Notes under the pieces: generated by a model
The model's input: the letters and a program-made list of their open reading frames with translations, nothing else
What the model was told of the DNA's origin: nothing
Database searches by the model: none
Origin: Rhizobiaceae bacterium
GTDB taxonomy: Bacteria > Pseudomonadota > Alphaproteobacteria > Rhizobiales > Rhizobiaceae
Assembly: GCA_905339215.1 (NCBI GenBank)
Contig: CAJPFN010000108.1
Span: 1-37,369, forward strand
Direction of reading: 5' to 3'
Length of the DNA stretch: 37,369 bases
Part shown: positions 8,463-17,767 of the stretch, in pieces
Layout of the letters: each line of letters begins with the position of its first letter
How positions within the stretch are numbered: the stretch's first letter is position 1
Translations under genes and position numbers: made by a program

Positions 8463-9542
8463 CTAGCCAAGAGCCTCCATGGCTACCGGCTCTCGCTGCG
8501 GACCGAGCGCCTTGTTCACGTCCGGGATGATCCTCTCGCCCCACAGATCGATCTGCTTCATCATCGTCCGCTGGTCGAAGTCGCCGAGTTGTGTCTGGAC
8601 GGCGATCTGGTCGGGCTTCAGCACCTCGATCTCCTCCAGCAGCCGGTCGATGACGCGGTTCACGCTGCCGACAGGCAGGTTCTTCTCCATCGTCTCGAAC
8701 GTCAGATCCGTGTCGCGCGGCGTCTCCTGGAGCATGTACCCGTCCGCGCTCTGCTGGCGACGCTGGTGCAAGGCCTCCGATAGGCGGCGCTGGAATCGTG
8801 CGTTGTCGAGATAGCTTTCGATCTCGCGCCTGTCGTCGCTGGCATAGCAGCAGCGCAGAATCGAGATCTTCGCGTCACTTGCCTTGCGGCCTTCCGCCGC
8901 CGCTGCCTCCTCGATCGTCCTGCGCAAGTCCGCCATGACGTCGAGGCCTCTGTGCAGCGCGGTGACGAACAGGTTCAGCCCATCGCGATAGGCGCGGCCC
9001 ATGCTGCGGCTGGAGCCCGCGGCGATCCAAATCGGCGGCGCCGGCTGCTGCACCGCCCGCACCGAGATCGCGGTCGGCGGAATGCGCGCATAGGTGCCCT
9101 CGTGCTCGAATATCTTCTGCTTCAGGCCTTTCTGGATGATGTCGAGATACTCGGAGAAGACCTTCGGCGCATCGTCGACGTTGACGCCGAAGCGGTCGAA
9201 CTCGAACTGCTGGTAGCCCGAGCCGACGCCGAGTTCGAGGCGGCCGTTCGAGACGACGTCGGCAAAGCCGATCTCGGAGAGCAGGCGCTGCGGCTGGTAG
9301 AGCGGCAGGACACATACGGCTGTGCCGAGGCGGATCGTGCTGGTCACGCCAGAGAGCGCGGACACCATCATGAGAGGGGAAGGCACGAGACTGTAGTTGT
9401 TGAAATGGTGTTCGGCAAACCAGGCAACGTCGAAACCGGCACTCTCCGAGGCCCTGGCCTGCTCGATCGAATTGCGGATCACCTGGTCCGAAGCCTGGTG
9501 ATAGCCGCGCTGGGCGGCGAGGATGAAGGTGCCGAATTCCAT
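8463..9542 (-). CDS. LLM-class flavin-dependent monooxygenase
   Basis: A 359-residue luciferase-like (TIM-barrel) flavin monooxygenase. The family motif AEHHF is at residues 43-47, followed by the SPLMMVSALSG and RLGTAVCVLPLYQP strands, the SNGRLELGVGSGYQQFEFDRFG segment, and APPIWIAAGSS before the C-terminal half. Such enzymes use reduced FMN supplied by a partner reductase. The flavin reductase encoded at 11494-12015 in the same run is the obvious candidate. It is the last gene of the left catabolic run, 36 bp after the 98-aa gene. Relatives include diketocamphane-type Baeyer-Villiger oxygenases, alkanal monooxygenases and others. The substrate is open. Confidence 0.88.
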   Translation of the reverse strand: MEFGTFILAAQRGYHQASDQVIRNSIEQARASESAGFDVAWFAEHHFNNYSLVPSPLMMVSALSGVTSTIRLGTAVCVLPLYQPQRLLSEIGFADVVSNGRLELGVGSGYQQFEFDRFGVNVDDAPKVFSEYLDIIQKGLKQKIFEHEGTYARIPPTAISVRAVQQPAPPIWIAAGSSRSMGRAYRDGLNLFVTALHRGLDVMADLRRTIEEAAAAEGRKASDAKISILRCCYASDDRREIESYLDNARFQRRLSEALHQRRQQSADGYMLQETPRDTDLTFETMEKNLPVGSVNRVIDRLLEEIEVLKPDQIAVQTQLGDFDQRTMMKQIDLWGERIIPDVNKALGPQREPVAMEALG

Positions 9543-9578
9543 GATGATCGTCCTCGGGATGCCGTCGTGGGAGAGGGT

Positions 9579-9875
9579 TCAGGGGATGCGCTCGACGTGA
9601 GCGCGGATGGAGTTCGTCGCAGCGTCGATCCAGCCCTTCGTCGCGGCGTAGACGACCATCTTGCCGAAGCCACTGCGCCAGGCGTCGGTATCCGGTGCGC
9701 CGGGCAGGCGCGTCGCGGCTTCGATGTCGATCAGAACGTTGACGTCATCGACGAAGGCGATGTCGGGAAGAGAGGGCCGCCGTTCGGGTGTGTCGCGCAG
9801 CCGCAGCTTGAAGCTCTTGAAGTCGTCCGCTTCGACGAGCGCCAGACCCTTTCCGGGAACATACTCGATGATCAT
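9579..9875 (-). CDS. uncharacterised 98-aa protein in the catabolic operon
   Basis: A small soluble-looking protein with no signal peptide, membrane helix or Cys pairs. It is rich in charged residues and has a hydrophobic stretch, DIAFVDDVNVLIDIE, near the middle. I do not recognise the family. Its ATG overlaps the stop of the tandem SDR gene (ATGA) and it is followed 36 bp on by an LLM monooxygenase gene, so co-translation with enzymes of the pathway is likely. Purine-rich sequence near the start and the tight overlap support a real gene. A role as a small accessory or substrate-binding subunit is only a guess. Confidence 0.65.
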   Translation of the reverse strand: MIIEYVPGKGLALVEADDFKSFKLRLRDTPERRPSLPDIAFVDDVNVLIDIEAATRLPGAPDTDAWRSGFGKMVVYAATKGWIDAATNSIRAHVERIP

Positions 9876-11470
9876 TCGGTCTCGACCGCTTCGCCGTCGG
9901 CGGGGCCGCTGGCAAAGCCCGCATTGCCGAAAGAAGTCCAGCCGCCGTCGACATAGAGGATGGATCCGTTGACGTATGACGCGTCCGCTGAGGCAAGGAA
10001 GAATGCTGCGTCGGCGATGTCTCCCGGCCGGCCGAGATCACCCAGCGGGATACGCCGGCGCACGGCCTCGAAGTCGACATGGCCGGAGGTCTCCAGCGTC
10101 GCTACGCCCGGCGTGCGGATATAGCCTGGCGCAACGGTGGCGAAGCGCAGGCCCTTTGGTCCGAGTTCGGCCGCCATGCAGCGGGTGAGGATATCGATGC
10201 CGGCCTTCGAAGCGCCGTAGGCGTGACGCGGCGCGAAGGGCAGGAACGTGTTGATCGACCCGAGGTTGAGCACGACGCCGCCCGACGGCATCGCCTTGAG
10301 CGCTTCCCTGGCGCAGACGAAGGCGCCGGTGAGGTTGACGTCGAGCAGGCGCTCGATCTGCTCCGGGGTCTGCTCGAACGCCGGGGTGAACGTATCTGCG
10401 ATCGCCGCGTTGTTGACGAGGACGTCGACGTGGCCGAAGCGGTGCACGACTTTGCCGAACAGGGCAACGACGCTCGCCTCGTCGGACACGTCGACATCGG
10501 CGCCCAGATGCTCGGGGCCGAGGTCGCGGGCATGCGCCCGGGCGCCGTCGCCATCCCGGTCGGCGACCACCACCCTGTCGCCGGCCCTGGCGAAGCGCTC
10601 GGCGACCGCCGCTCCGATACCGCCAGCCCCGCCGGTGACGACGACCACGCGCGCAGCCGTCAACGGCTCCGGCCGGGTAAGTTCCTCCGCAGGTACGCCC
10701 TCGACGGGCGGATGCGCATCGCCCGGCTGGTTGAAGGACATCCAGCCGCCGTCCACTGCCAGCACGGAGCCAGTGATGTACCCTGCCTGTGACGACGCCA
10801 GGAACCGCGCGGCGCGCGCGATCTCGTCCGGCCGGCACATGCGGCCCATCGGGACCCGGCGGCGCACCGCGGGAATGTCGGCCTTGCCGGAGCGCTCCAG
10901 TTCCTCGACCATCGGCGTGCGGACATAGCCCGGCGCCACGGCGCAGACGCGAATGCCGCGCGAGGCCCACTCGCAGGCGAGCGATTTGGTGAACGAGATG
11001 AGGCCCGCCTTCGACGCCGAATAGGCATTTCGGCGCGGATTGCCGATCACGCCTGCGAGCGAGGCGATGTTGACGATGGCGCCACCCCGCTGCATCCGCC
11101 GCGCGGCTTCGCGCGCCATGACGAAGGGTCCGATCAGATTGACCGACAGCGTCCGGCGGAACAGGTCGACGGACGTATCGACGGTCGGTGTCATGGTCGG
11201 ACCCATCGCCGCATTGTTCACGAGTACGTCGAGCCGACCGAACCGCTTGTCGATCGCGGCGAAAAGAGCCTTCACGTCGTCCTCGCGTGACACATCGCAC
11301 TCGATGCCGGCGTGGCCGCTCCCGAGATTCTGCGCCAGGTCGACGACGCCGGTGCCGGGCAGGTCGACCGCGACGACGATGTCGCCGTCGCGCGCCAGGA
11401 TATCGACCAGTGCGCGGCCGATCCCCCCTGCGGCACCGGTCACGATGACGATGCGTCCCGTAGCGGCCAT
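9872..11470 (-). CDS. tandem (two-domain) short-chain dehydrogenase/reductase
   Basis: A 532-residue polypeptide made of two complete SDR domains, about residues 5-250 and 275-515, joined by a Pro/Glu-rich linker. Each has the NAD(P)-binding TGxxGGIG (TGAAGGIG, TGGAGGIG), an NNA motif (VLVNNAA), and the catalytic Ser and YxxxK (YSASK, YGASK). Each ends in VDGGW. Asp residues at the end of beta-2 (VDLPG, ADRDG) suggest NAD+ preference. The ATG at 11470 is preferred to a GTG at 11497 because GGGGAG lies 8 nt upstream. It probably oxidises hydroxy intermediates to ketones. Whether both sites act on successive substrates or the fusion fixes a dimer is unknown. Confidence 0.9.
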   Translation of the reverse strand: MAATGRIVIVTGAAGGIGRALVDILARDGDIVVAVDLPGTGVVDLAQNLGSGHAGIECDVSREDDVKALFAAIDKRFGRLDVLVNNAAMGPTMTPTVDTSVDLFRRTLSVNLIGPFVMAREAARRMQRGGAIVNIASLAGVIGNPRRNAYSASKAGLISFTKSLACEWASRGIRVCAVAPGYVRTPMVEELERSGKADIPAVRRRVPMGRMCRPDEIARAARFLASSQAGYITGSVLAVDGGWMSFNQPGDAHPPVEGVPAEELTRPEPLTAARVVVVTGGAGGIGAAVAERFARAGDRVVVADRDGDGARAHARDLGPEHLGADVDVSDEASVVALFGKVVHRFGHVDVLVNNAAIADTFTPAFEQTPEQIERLLDVNLTGAFVCAREALKAMPSGGVVLNLGSINTFLPFAPRHAYGASKAGIDILTRCMAAELGPKGLRFATVAPGYIRTPGVATLETSGHVDFEAVRRRIPLGDLGRPGDIADAAFFLASADASYVNGSILYVDGGWTSFGNAGFASGPADGEAVETE

Positions 11471-11493
11471 GTCCGACCCTCCCCTATTCCCCT

Positions 11494-12015
11494 TCACTCG
11501 GCCGGATCGAGACGGCGGAAGGCTCTGTCGCGGTACAGGAGGACCTCCTGGTCGAGCGACGTCACACCTACGACACGGCCGAGATAGACGAAGTGTGTGC
11601 CAGACCCGAAGCGGCTCTCGACGCGGCAGTCGAAGCTCGCGACCGTTCCTTCCAGGACAGGCGAACCGGTTACGAGTTCACCCCACACGCCGTCGGCGAA
11701 GCGCTCCTCGGGCGAGAGCTTCGATGTCGAGAACAGCCGCGCGATCCTATGCTGGCTCTCGGTTAGGAAATTGATCGCAAAGGCATCGCTTTCCTGGATC
11801 AGCGTTTCCGCCGACGCGCTCCGGTTGATGCAGACGAGCATCGTGGGCGGAGTCGCCGCCACCGAGCAGACGGCCGTCGCAGTCAGGCCATTACGCAGGT
11901 CGCCCGAGCGCGCGGTGACGATCGCTACCGACGAAGCGACCTGGCGCATGGCCGTCTTGAATTCGACCTCGCTGACGGCTTCGCTACGGGCTGGGAAGGC
12001 GATCATTTCGGCCAT
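11494..12015 (-). CDS. flavin reductase (HpaC/DIM6-NTAB-like)
   Basis: A 173-residue flavin reductase domain protein. The typical start of the domain, FKTAMRQVASSVAIVTA, is followed by GLTATAVCSVAATPPTMLVCINR (FMN-binding Thr/Ser-rich loop) and the FAINFL and HFVYLGRVVGV strands. These proteins reduce free FMN or FAD with NAD(P)H for two-component monooxygenases. Two LLM monooxygenases are encoded in the same run (8463-9542 and 17764-19077) and either or both could use it. The start overlaps the stop of the SnoaL-like gene by one base (TGATG). Confidence 0.9.
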   Translation of the reverse strand: MAEMIAFPARSEAVSEVEFKTAMRQVASSVAIVTARSGDLRNGLTATAVCSVAATPPTMLVCINRSASAETLIQESDAFAINFLTESQHRIARLFSTSKLSPEERFADGVWGELVTGSPVLEGTVASFDCRVESRFGSGTHFVYLGRVVGVTSLDQEVLLYRDRAFRRLDPAE

Positions 12016-12554
12016 CAGACGGTCGGTTTTCCCTTGTCGTCGAGCAGCGCGTAAATCGGATCATGCGGGAAAGCGCCGCCGATCGGCTGGCGGAGACCGA
12101 AACGTTCGGCTTCCCCCTTTTCGGGCGGCGTCTGCTCCTCGACCCAGTCGTAGACAACGGTTCGGTCGGCCACGCGCCACTCGACTCCGCGCTTCTCGAA
12201 GCGGTCGCAGTAGCGCCCGCACAAGAGGACTTGGCGAACAACGCCCTCGCGATCGGGTCCGCGCTGGAATGCGGTAAAATAAGATTCGACGGCAGCCTCG
12301 GTCGCATTCCTGAACTCGATCAGAATGTTCGAGACCTGGTGAATGTTGCGCGGTCCGGTTTTGAAGACGTCCTGAGCCATCCGGATGAAGCCTTCGGCCG
12401 GGCCGACATAGGCGCCGTGGCGATCATGGGCGTCCGGCCAGTAGGAACTGCGCAGCATCGCCACATCGGCGCGGTCGATGCCCCGGCAATATCGGTAGAG
12501 GCAATCGCGGATCGCTTCGCGATCGACGAGTTCCTGAAGCTTCTTGTCGTCCAT
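12015..12554 (-). CDS. SnoaL/NTF2-like protein (SnoaL_4 type)
   Basis: A 179-residue alpha+beta cone-fold protein. The opening [22 protein letters not shown], then [13 protein letters not shown] and a [19 protein letters not shown] strand, are usual for the SnoaL_4 group. That group includes dehydratases (BaiE, scytalone dehydratase) and isomerases, and shares its fold with limonene epoxide hydrolase. A catalytic role on a cyclic intermediate is plausible from context but not provable. It sits between the ADP-forming CoA ligase gene (1-bp gap) and the flavin reductase gene (1-bp overlap). Confidence 0.8.
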   Translation of the reverse strand: MDDKKLQELVDREAIRDCLYRYCRGIDRADVAMLRSSYWPDAHDRHGAYVGPAEGFIRMAQDVFKTGPRNIHQVSNILIEFRNATEAAVESYFTAFQRGPDREGVVRQVLLCGRYCDRFEKRGVEWRVADRTVVYDWVEEQTPPEKGEAERFGLRQPIGGAFPHDPIYALLDDKGKPTV

Positions 12555-12555
12555 C

Positions 12556-14679
12556 TCAGTGAGCCTCCGTCTTCGCGCCGCGCGGTACGATCAGTGCGTC
12601 CAGAGCCACCACGCCCTTGCCCTCTTCGAGGACCCGCAGCGGATTGAGGTCGATGCTGTCGATCCGCGCCGCGTTCGCGGCCGCGAACCGCGACAACGCC
12701 GCCAGTGTCTCGGCCAGGGCGTCGATGTCCGAGGGCGGGGCGCCGCGCACGCCCCGCAGCATCGCATAGCCGCGGATCTCGCGGATCATCCGGCGCGCCT
12801 CGTCGACGCCGAACGGGGCGACGCGGAAGGTGACGTCCTTCAACACCTCGACGAAGATGCCGCCGAGCCCGAACATGACGACCGGGCCGAACACCGGATC
12901 GCTGACCACGCCCGCGATGGTCTCGACGCCGCCGGAAATCATCGGCGCGACCATCACGCCGTCAATTCGCGCGTCGGCGCATTTTTCTTTTGCCCGCGAC
13001 AGGATCGTGGTGAAGCCGCGTTCGGCCTCGTCTGCATTCCCGATACCGACAATGACGCCGCCCATCTCCGTCTTGTGGGCAATGTCGGGCGAGACGATCT
13101 TCAGTACCTGGGGATAGCCGACTGCATCGGCCGCCGCGCGGATGTCGGCGCCGGGTCGCACCAGCCGGTCGGTCGGGAACGGTATCCCCGCCTCGGCGAG
13201 GATTCTCTTGGCCGCGAGTTCGGACAGCGCCGTGGTCCCAAAATCGACGGGAGCCGGCAGTGCTGCCTGATCGGCGACGTGCCCGGCGCGCGCGAAGCTG
13301 TCGCGGAAATGCACCATCGCACCCAGCGTCTTCATCAGCGCGGAGCCGTCCTGATTGACGATGAAACCCTTGTCTTCGTAGCCGCGAACGATCTCGTCGG
13401 GGGCCGTCATCGTCAACGTCATGATCGTATCGCGCGCCGAGGCAGCCGCGGTTTCCAGGGCCTGACGCAGCCTGCCGGAGAAGGTCGGGCTCGCTGGTCC
13501 GCTGCCGAAGATGCCGGCGAAGAAGCCGAAGTCACCCTTCTCCAGCATCGCGGCGATGAAGTTCGTCATCAGCGGCAGGTCGGTGACGGCCTGCGCGGTC
13601 GCATCGACCGGATTGCGAGGCGAGGCGTAGGGCAGCATCGCCTTCAGTTCGACCTGCGCCGTCTCTGGCATTGGCTTGACGTCGAGACCGGCAGCCTCCG
13701 CATCGTCGGCCATCTGGATACCGAAACCGCCCGACATGGTGAAGATGCCGAGCGAGTTGTTCTTCGGATAGACGCCGCGCGAGCACGCCGCGGCGATGTC
13801 GATCTGCTCGGCCGTCGTCGCCGCGCGCCAGACGCCGTACTGGCGGAATACCGCGTCGAATATTGCATCGGAACCGGCCAGCGCCGCGGTATGCGAGCTC
13901 ACCGCGTGCGCTCCGACCTCCGAGCGGCCGACCTTCATGAACACGATCGCCTTGCGGCGCTGCCGCGCCACTTCGAGCGCCTCGATGAAGGTGTCGCGAT
14001 CACGCACGCCTTCCGCATAAGCCATGACGACGTTGATATCAGGCTGCTCGACCGTCCAGCGCAGCGCCTCGGCCACGTCGATGTCGCACTCGTTGCCGGT
14101 CGTGATCATGTAGCTCATGCCCAGCCCGCGCAGGCGGGTTAGGTACATGAGGTGCGAACCGTAGGCGCCGCTCTGCGAAACGATCCCGATCGGACCTGGT
14201 TTGACGAGACCTGTGTCCAGCATTGCCGAGAAGGTGCCGTAGAAACCGGTCGAGGCGTTGAATACCCCGAGGCAGTTCGGGCCGAGCAAGCGCATGCCGG
14301 CGGCGCCGGCGTTGGCGACCATCTCGTCCTGCATTGCGCGGCCTGCGGCGTCGGTCTCGGCGAAACCGGCGGAGAAGACGATTGCGGCCTTGACGCCTCG
14401 TTCGGCACACTCGCGAACCGCCTGCACCGTACCCGACGCCGGCACTGCGAGGATCGCGACATCTGGAGTCCGCGGCAGGGCGCCCACCGACGCAAAGGCC
14501 TTCACGCCCTGCACGGTGTCGCGTTTCGGATTGACCGGATAGATCGGGCCCGCGAAGCCGCTTTCGCGCAGGTAGCGCAGCGGGCGTCCGCCGATGCGGG
14601 TCACGTCCTCGGACGCGCCGACGAGCGCCACCGAGTTCGGCGACAAGAGGGCGGAAAGGCCGTCGGTTCGGTTCAGCAT
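12556..14679 (-). CDS. acyl-CoA synthetase, ADP/NDP-forming (acetate-CoA ligase family)
   Basis: A 707-residue fused alpha-beta enzyme making acyl-CoA from acid, CoA and ATP through a phosphohistidine. The domain order is visible: CoA-binding Rossmann domain (about 10-130, [19 protein letters not shown]), succinyl-CoA-ligase-like domain (about 160-300) with the catalytic His at about 263 in SSHTAALAG, a second ligase lobe, and a C-terminal ATP-grasp domain (about 480-700, with [16 protein letters not shown]). Full length and intact. Its ATG lies directly against the stop of the SMP-30-like gene. It is the second CoA-activating enzyme of the region besides the AMP-forming ligase, implying two acids are activated or one route is a backup. 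Confidence 0.92.
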   Translation of the reverse strand: MLNRTDGLSALLSPNSVALVGASEDVTRIGGRPLRYLRESGFAGPIYPVNPKRDTVQGVKAFASVGALPRTPDVAILAVPASGTVQAVRECAERGVKAAIVFSAGFAETDAAGRAMQDEMVANAGAAGMRLLGPNCLGVFNASTGFYGTFSAMLDTGLVKPGPIGIVSQSGAYGSHLMYLTRLRGLGMSYMITTGNECDIDVAEALRWTVEQPDINVVMAYAEGVRDRDTFIEALEVARQRRKAIVFMKVGRSEVGAHAVSSHTAALAGSDAIFDAVFRQYGVWRAATTAEQIDIAAACSRGVYPKNNSLGIFTMSGGFGIQMADDAEAAGLDVKPMPETAQVELKAMLPYASPRNPVDATAQAVTDLPLMTNFIAAMLEKGDFGFFAGIFGSGPASPTFSGRLRQALETAAASARDTIMTLTMTAPDEIVRGYEDKGFIVNQDGSALMKTLGAMVHFRDSFARAGHVADQAALPAPVDFGTTALSELAAKRILAEAGIPFPTDRLVRPGADIRAAADAVGYPQVLKIVSPDIAHKTEMGGVIVGIGNADEAERGFTTILSRAKEKCADARIDGVMVAPMISGGVETIAGVVSDPVFGPVVMFGLGGIFVEVLKDVTFRVAPFGVDEARRMIREIRGYAMLRGVRGAPPSDIDALAETLAALSRFAAANAARIDSIDLNPLRVLEEGKGVVALDALIVPRGAKTEAH

Positions 14680-15582
14680 TCAGGCGGCTTCCGTTCTGTT
14701 GTCCCCGCTCTCCGACCGTCCGAAGCGCGCTTCCGGGATGCCGTGGACGCCGAGACCGGCGATGGCGAAGAGCCGCCCGCCGTCGGGGTGCTTGGAGATC
14801 GCCCGGCCGGAGCCGGAATCCTTGATCGAGGTGACGAACAACGTGGCCATGCCGTCGCCGCCGAAAGCGACCGAGGATGGCAGGTCGACGGGCGCGTCGA
14901 TCATCCGGTCAAGGCTGCCCCCAGGCGTGATCCGGGCAATCTTGCCGACCTGGATCAGGCAGACCCAGAGACAGCCGTCGCTATCGACCGTCGCGCCATC
15001 GGGTCCGGAGTTCCATTGTGCGGTGTCGACCAGGGTCGTTGGCTCTCCGACGCCGTCGGCGCCATAGGGATAGGCGCGGATCGTGCGGTCGAGGCTGTCG
15101 GCGAAGTACATCGTGGCACCGTCCGGGCTGAAGCAGAGCGCGTTCGAGATGCGGATGCCGCCGGCGAAGCTGTCGCTGCGGCCCTTTGCGTCGATGCGCC
15201 AGAGCGTGCCGCGCGGATCGGCGTGGATGCCCATCGAGCCGCACAGGAAGCGGCCCTGCCTGTCTGTCTTGCCATCGTTGAAGCGCACGAGCGGATCGAC
15301 CGGCTCGGGCCGCATCAGCGGCGTCAGGCCGCCGCTGTCGAGATCAAGCGAATAGATTCCCTCGGCGAGGCCGACAACGACGCTGTTGCCTCGGCCAAGT
15401 GCGACCGACCCGACCATCGAAGGCGTCTGCCATTCGCGGAAGGTGCCGCGCGCCGGCTCCCAGCGCCGGACGAGCCGCGAGACGCCGTCGACCCAGTAGA
15501 GCCATCCGTTGTCGGCGTCCCAGACCGGGCTCTCGCCCAGGAGGTCCGGACGGTCCGATATGCAGCGTATGTCGAGGGTCAT
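14680..15582 (-). CDS. SMP-30/gluconolactonase-family lactonase
   Basis: A 300-residue six-bladed beta-propeller protein of the SMP-30/gluconolaconase/LRE-like family. The metal-ligand motifs are present: Glu in GESPVWD (residue about 17), FNDGKTDRQGRF, the Asn of RISNALCFSPDG, and an Asp in YFADSLDRTIRAY. No signal peptide is evident, so cytosolic. The family hydrolyses lactones with a divalent metal. In a cluster with a Baeyer-Villiger-type monooxygenase it is a natural candidate to open the lactone product. That pairing is inference. It is downstream of the substrate-binding protein gene and a strong hairpin. Confidence 0.87.
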   Translation of the reverse strand: MTLDIRCISDRPDLLGESPVWDADNGWLYWVDGVSRLVRRWEPARGTFREWQTPSMVGSVALGRGNSVVVGLAEGIYSLDLDSGGLTPLMRPEPVDPLVRFNDGKTDRQGRFLCGSMGIHADPRGTLWRIDAKGRSDSFAGGIRISNALCFSPDGATMYFADSLDRTIRAYPYGADGVGEPTTLVDTAQWNSGPDGATVDSDGCLWVCLIQVGKIARITPGGSLDRMIDAPVDLPSSVAFGGDGMATLFVTSIKDSGSGRAISKHPDGGRLFAIAGLGVHGIPEARFGRSESGDNRTEAA

Positions 15583-15607
15583 GTCGTTTCGCTCGCGTGG
15601 CCGCGAT

Positions 15608-15635
15608 GGACGGGGCGACGGATGTCGCCCCGTCC
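15608..15635 (-). terminator. perfect 12-bp hairpin after the substrate-binding protein gene
   Basis: The arms at 15608-15619 (GGACGGGGCGAC) and 15624-15635 pair perfectly around a 4-nt loop, 16 bp past the stop of the binding-protein gene. There is no U-run. It may act as a partial terminator or as a 3' stabiliser that keeps binding-protein mRNA more abundant than that of the downstream enzymes, a common arrangement for periplasmic binding proteins. Confidence 0.6.
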
Positions 15636-15651
15636 GGAGGCTTGGGAGGCC

Positions 15652-16884
15652 TTACTGGGTCTTCAGCAGCGGGCAGGTGCTCTCGCTCGCCGGCCGCCAC
15701 ACGTCCTCGGCGGGGATGGTCGCCGTCACCGTGTAGTAGTCGTAGGGCTGCTTCACCTGGTCGGGCGCCTTCACCGTCACCGCGTACATCGGGCGCATGA
15801 CCTGGCCGTCGGCGCGGATCTTGACGTCCTTCATCTGGAAGTCGTTGATCGGCATCTCGCGCATCTTGGCAACGACCGGCTCACCCTCGTCCGTGCCGGT
15901 TTCCTTCACCGCCTTAAGGTAGTGGGTGATGGCGCTGTATGTGCCGGACATGGTCTCGTTCGGGATGCGATCGCGGAAACGCTTCTTGAAGCGATCGGCA
16001 AAGGCGCGCGTCTCGTCATTCAGGTCCCAGTACCCGGGCGTAACGAGGGACATGCCCTTGACCGCCTCGAGGCCGATGCCGTGGACCTGGTTGATCTGCA
16101 GGCCGAGGGCGACGACCTTCTGTCCGCCGGCCTGGATGCCGAACTCCTGGGCTTGCTTCACGGCATTGGCGAAGTCGGCGCCGGAATTGGCGAGCACGAT
16201 GACCTTGGCGCCGCTCGCCTGCGCCTGGAGCAGGTAGGACGAGAAGTCGTTGTTGTTGAGCGGGTGCAGGACCGAGCCCAGCACCTTGCCGCCGCCGTCC
16301 TCGATGAACTTGGTCGCGTCGGCCTGCCACGTCTTGCCGAAGGCATAGTCGACCGTGATGAAGTAGTAGGTCTCGTTGCCCTCGGCCAGCATCGACTTGA
16401 TGACGCCCTTGGCGAGCGAATAGGTATCGAGGACCCACTGCATGCCCATCGGCGAGCAGGCGTCGTTGGTCAGCGCCGAAGACGCCGTGCCGGCGAGCAT
16501 GTAGGGCTTCTTCTTCTCGGCCATCATCTTCTGGATGGCGATGGCGATCGAGGATGCCGAGCCGCCGACGATGGCGTCGACCCCTTCCTCGTCCACCCAT
16601 TTCTGGGCGATCGCAGCGCCGATGTCGGGCTTGTTCTGGTCGTCGGCTATAACCAGCTCGATCTTCTTGCCGTCAACTTCGCCGCCGAAATCCTCGATGG
16701 CCATCCGGGCCGCCTCGACCGTGCCCGGGCCGCCATTGTCGGCATAGGGTCCCGACTGGTCGTTCATCACGCCGATCTTGACGACGTCTCCCGAAATGCC
16801 TTCGGCGAACACGGCGGACGCCGACAGGATCGTCGAGCCCGCCAGGATCGCGCCGAGCACGACGCTGCGCTTGGAATTCTTCAT
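15652..16884 (-). CDS. branched-chain-amino-acid-type ABC substrate-binding protein
   Basis: A 410-residue periplasmic binding protein of the LivK/Leu-Ile-Val-binding family. A signal peptide covers about residues 1-27 (KNSKRSVVLGAILAGS, cut near VFA/EG). The domain opens with VVKIGVMNDQSGPYADNGGPG and contains AIVGGSASSIAIAIQ and FITVDYAFGKTW, typical of the two-lobe fold. The ATG at 16884 has GGAGGA six nt upstream; a longer frame to 16944 is rejected. Members often carry aromatic, amide or organic-acid ligands rather than amino acids. The matching permease and ATPase genes (livHMGF) lie across the regulator gene at 20053-23450, so the transporter is split between two transcription units. 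Confidence 0.92.
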   Translation of the reverse strand: MKNSKRSVVLGAILAGSTILSASAVFAEGISGDVVKIGVMNDQSGPYADNGGPGTVEAARMAIEDFGGEVDGKKIELVIADDQNKPDIGAAIAQKWVDEEGVDAIVGGSASSIAIAIQKMMAEKKKPYMLAGTASSALTNDACSPMGMQWVLDTYSLAKGVIKSMLAEGNETYYFITVDYAFGKTWQADATKFIEDGGGKVLGSVLHPLNNNDFSSYLLQAQASGAKVIVLANSGADFANAVKQAQEFGIQAGGQKVVALGLQINQVHGIGLEAVKGMSLVTPGYWDLNDETRAFADRFKKRFRDRIPNETMSGTYSAITHYLKAVKETGTDEGEPVVAKMREMPINDFQMKDVKIRADGQVMRPMYAVTVKAPDQVKQPYDYYTVTATIPAEDVWRPASESTCPLLKTQ

Positions 16885-16946
16885 TTCATATCCTCCGCTC
16901 TTTGCTTGCAGGGCTGTTCTCGAAAACCCGCAAAGCTGCTGCACAT

Positions 16947-16963
16947 CCGGCGACCCCCGCCGG
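16947..16963 (-). terminator. short hairpin downstream of the SDR gene
   Basis: CCGGCG (16947-16952) pairs with CGCCGG (16958-16963) around a 5-nt loop, 7 bp after the SDR stop. With no U-run it is a weak candidate terminator or attenuator inside the left run. Confidence 0.3.
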
Positions 16964-16969
16964 CTGATC

Positions 16970-17767
16970 TCATGAAAATGCGAATGTCATGGCGCCATCG
17001 ACCAGCATCATGTCGCCGCTGACCCAACTGGATTCATCGCTGGCGAGGAACACCGCGGCCTTGGCGATATCCTCGGGCTCGCCGAGGCGGCCGAGCGGCA
17101 CTTTCTGGCGCCGGCGCTCCCATCCGGCCTCGTCGACGACGAGGTTCGCTCCATCCGTCCGCGTGGAGCCGGGGGCGATCGCGTTGACGCGGATGTTCAT
17201 TGGGCCGAACTCGGCTGCGGCCGAGCGTGTCGCAGCCTGAACCGCGGCCTTGACGGCGCTGTACATGATGCCGTGGCGGAGCGCGATGAGTGCCGCCGGG
17301 GAGCCGATGTTGACAATCGCGCCGCCACCCGCTTCCTGCATCTGCGGGACGACCGCCTGATAGCCCCAGATCACACCCTTGAGGCCGACGTCGATCATGC
17401 GGCCGATCGTCGTCTCGTCCTGCTCGAGGAGGGAGCCGTAGCGGTTCCACATCGCGTTGTTGACCAGGACCGTGACGGGGCCGAACGCCTCTCTCAGCCG
17501 TGCGGCCGCTGCGAACAGGTCCTCGCGCCGAGCCACGTTTCCGACAATCGGGATGGCGCGCCCGCCGGCGGAGTTGATCGCATCCGCCGCTTCGGCGGAG
17601 ATTTCAGGCTTCAGGTCGAGCACTCCCACGGCGGCACCCTCGCGGGCAAACGCCTCGCTGATCGCCCGGCCGATGCCGCGGCCGCCGCCGGTGACGAGAG
17701 CCACGCGTCCCTCCAGCCTTCGCATCGCCGTCACCTGTACCACCCCTGTTTTCGCACGCGCGTTCAT
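16970..17767 (-). CDS. short-chain dehydrogenase/reductase (SDR)
   Basis: A 265-residue classical SDR. The cofactor motif TGGGRGIG is near residue 27, an Asp at the end of beta-2 (VLDLKPE) suggests NAD+, and VLVNNAMW follows. The catalytic Ser lies in VNIGSPAAL and the Tyr/Lys in YSAVK, with the usual VNAIAPG and a C-terminal VDGAMTF. The ATG at 17767 overlaps the upstream LLM gene (ATGA); an internal ATG at 17725 would also give a full domain. It probably oxidises a cyclic or side-chain alcohol in the pathway, and is distinct from the tandem SDR. Confidence 0.88.
   Translation of the reverse strand: MNARAKTGVVQVTAMRRLEGRVALVTGGGRGIGRAISEAFAREGAAVGVLDLKPEISAEAADAINSAGGRAIPIVGNVARREDLFAAAARLREAFGPVTVLVNNAMWNRYGSLLEQDETTIGRMIDVGLKGVIWGYQAVVPQMQEAGGGAIVNIGSPAALIALRHGIMYSAVKAAVQAATRSAAAEFGPMNIRVNAIAPGSTRTDGANLVVDEAGWERRRQKVPLGRLGEPEDIAKAAVFLASDESSWVSGDMMLVDGAMTFAFS

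Noticed and set aside
14152-17022. A 956-codon plus-strand open frame
   Set aside because: It is antisense to the lactonase, binding-protein and ligase genes, with His/Arg/Asp-rich composition typical of GC-rich shadow frames.
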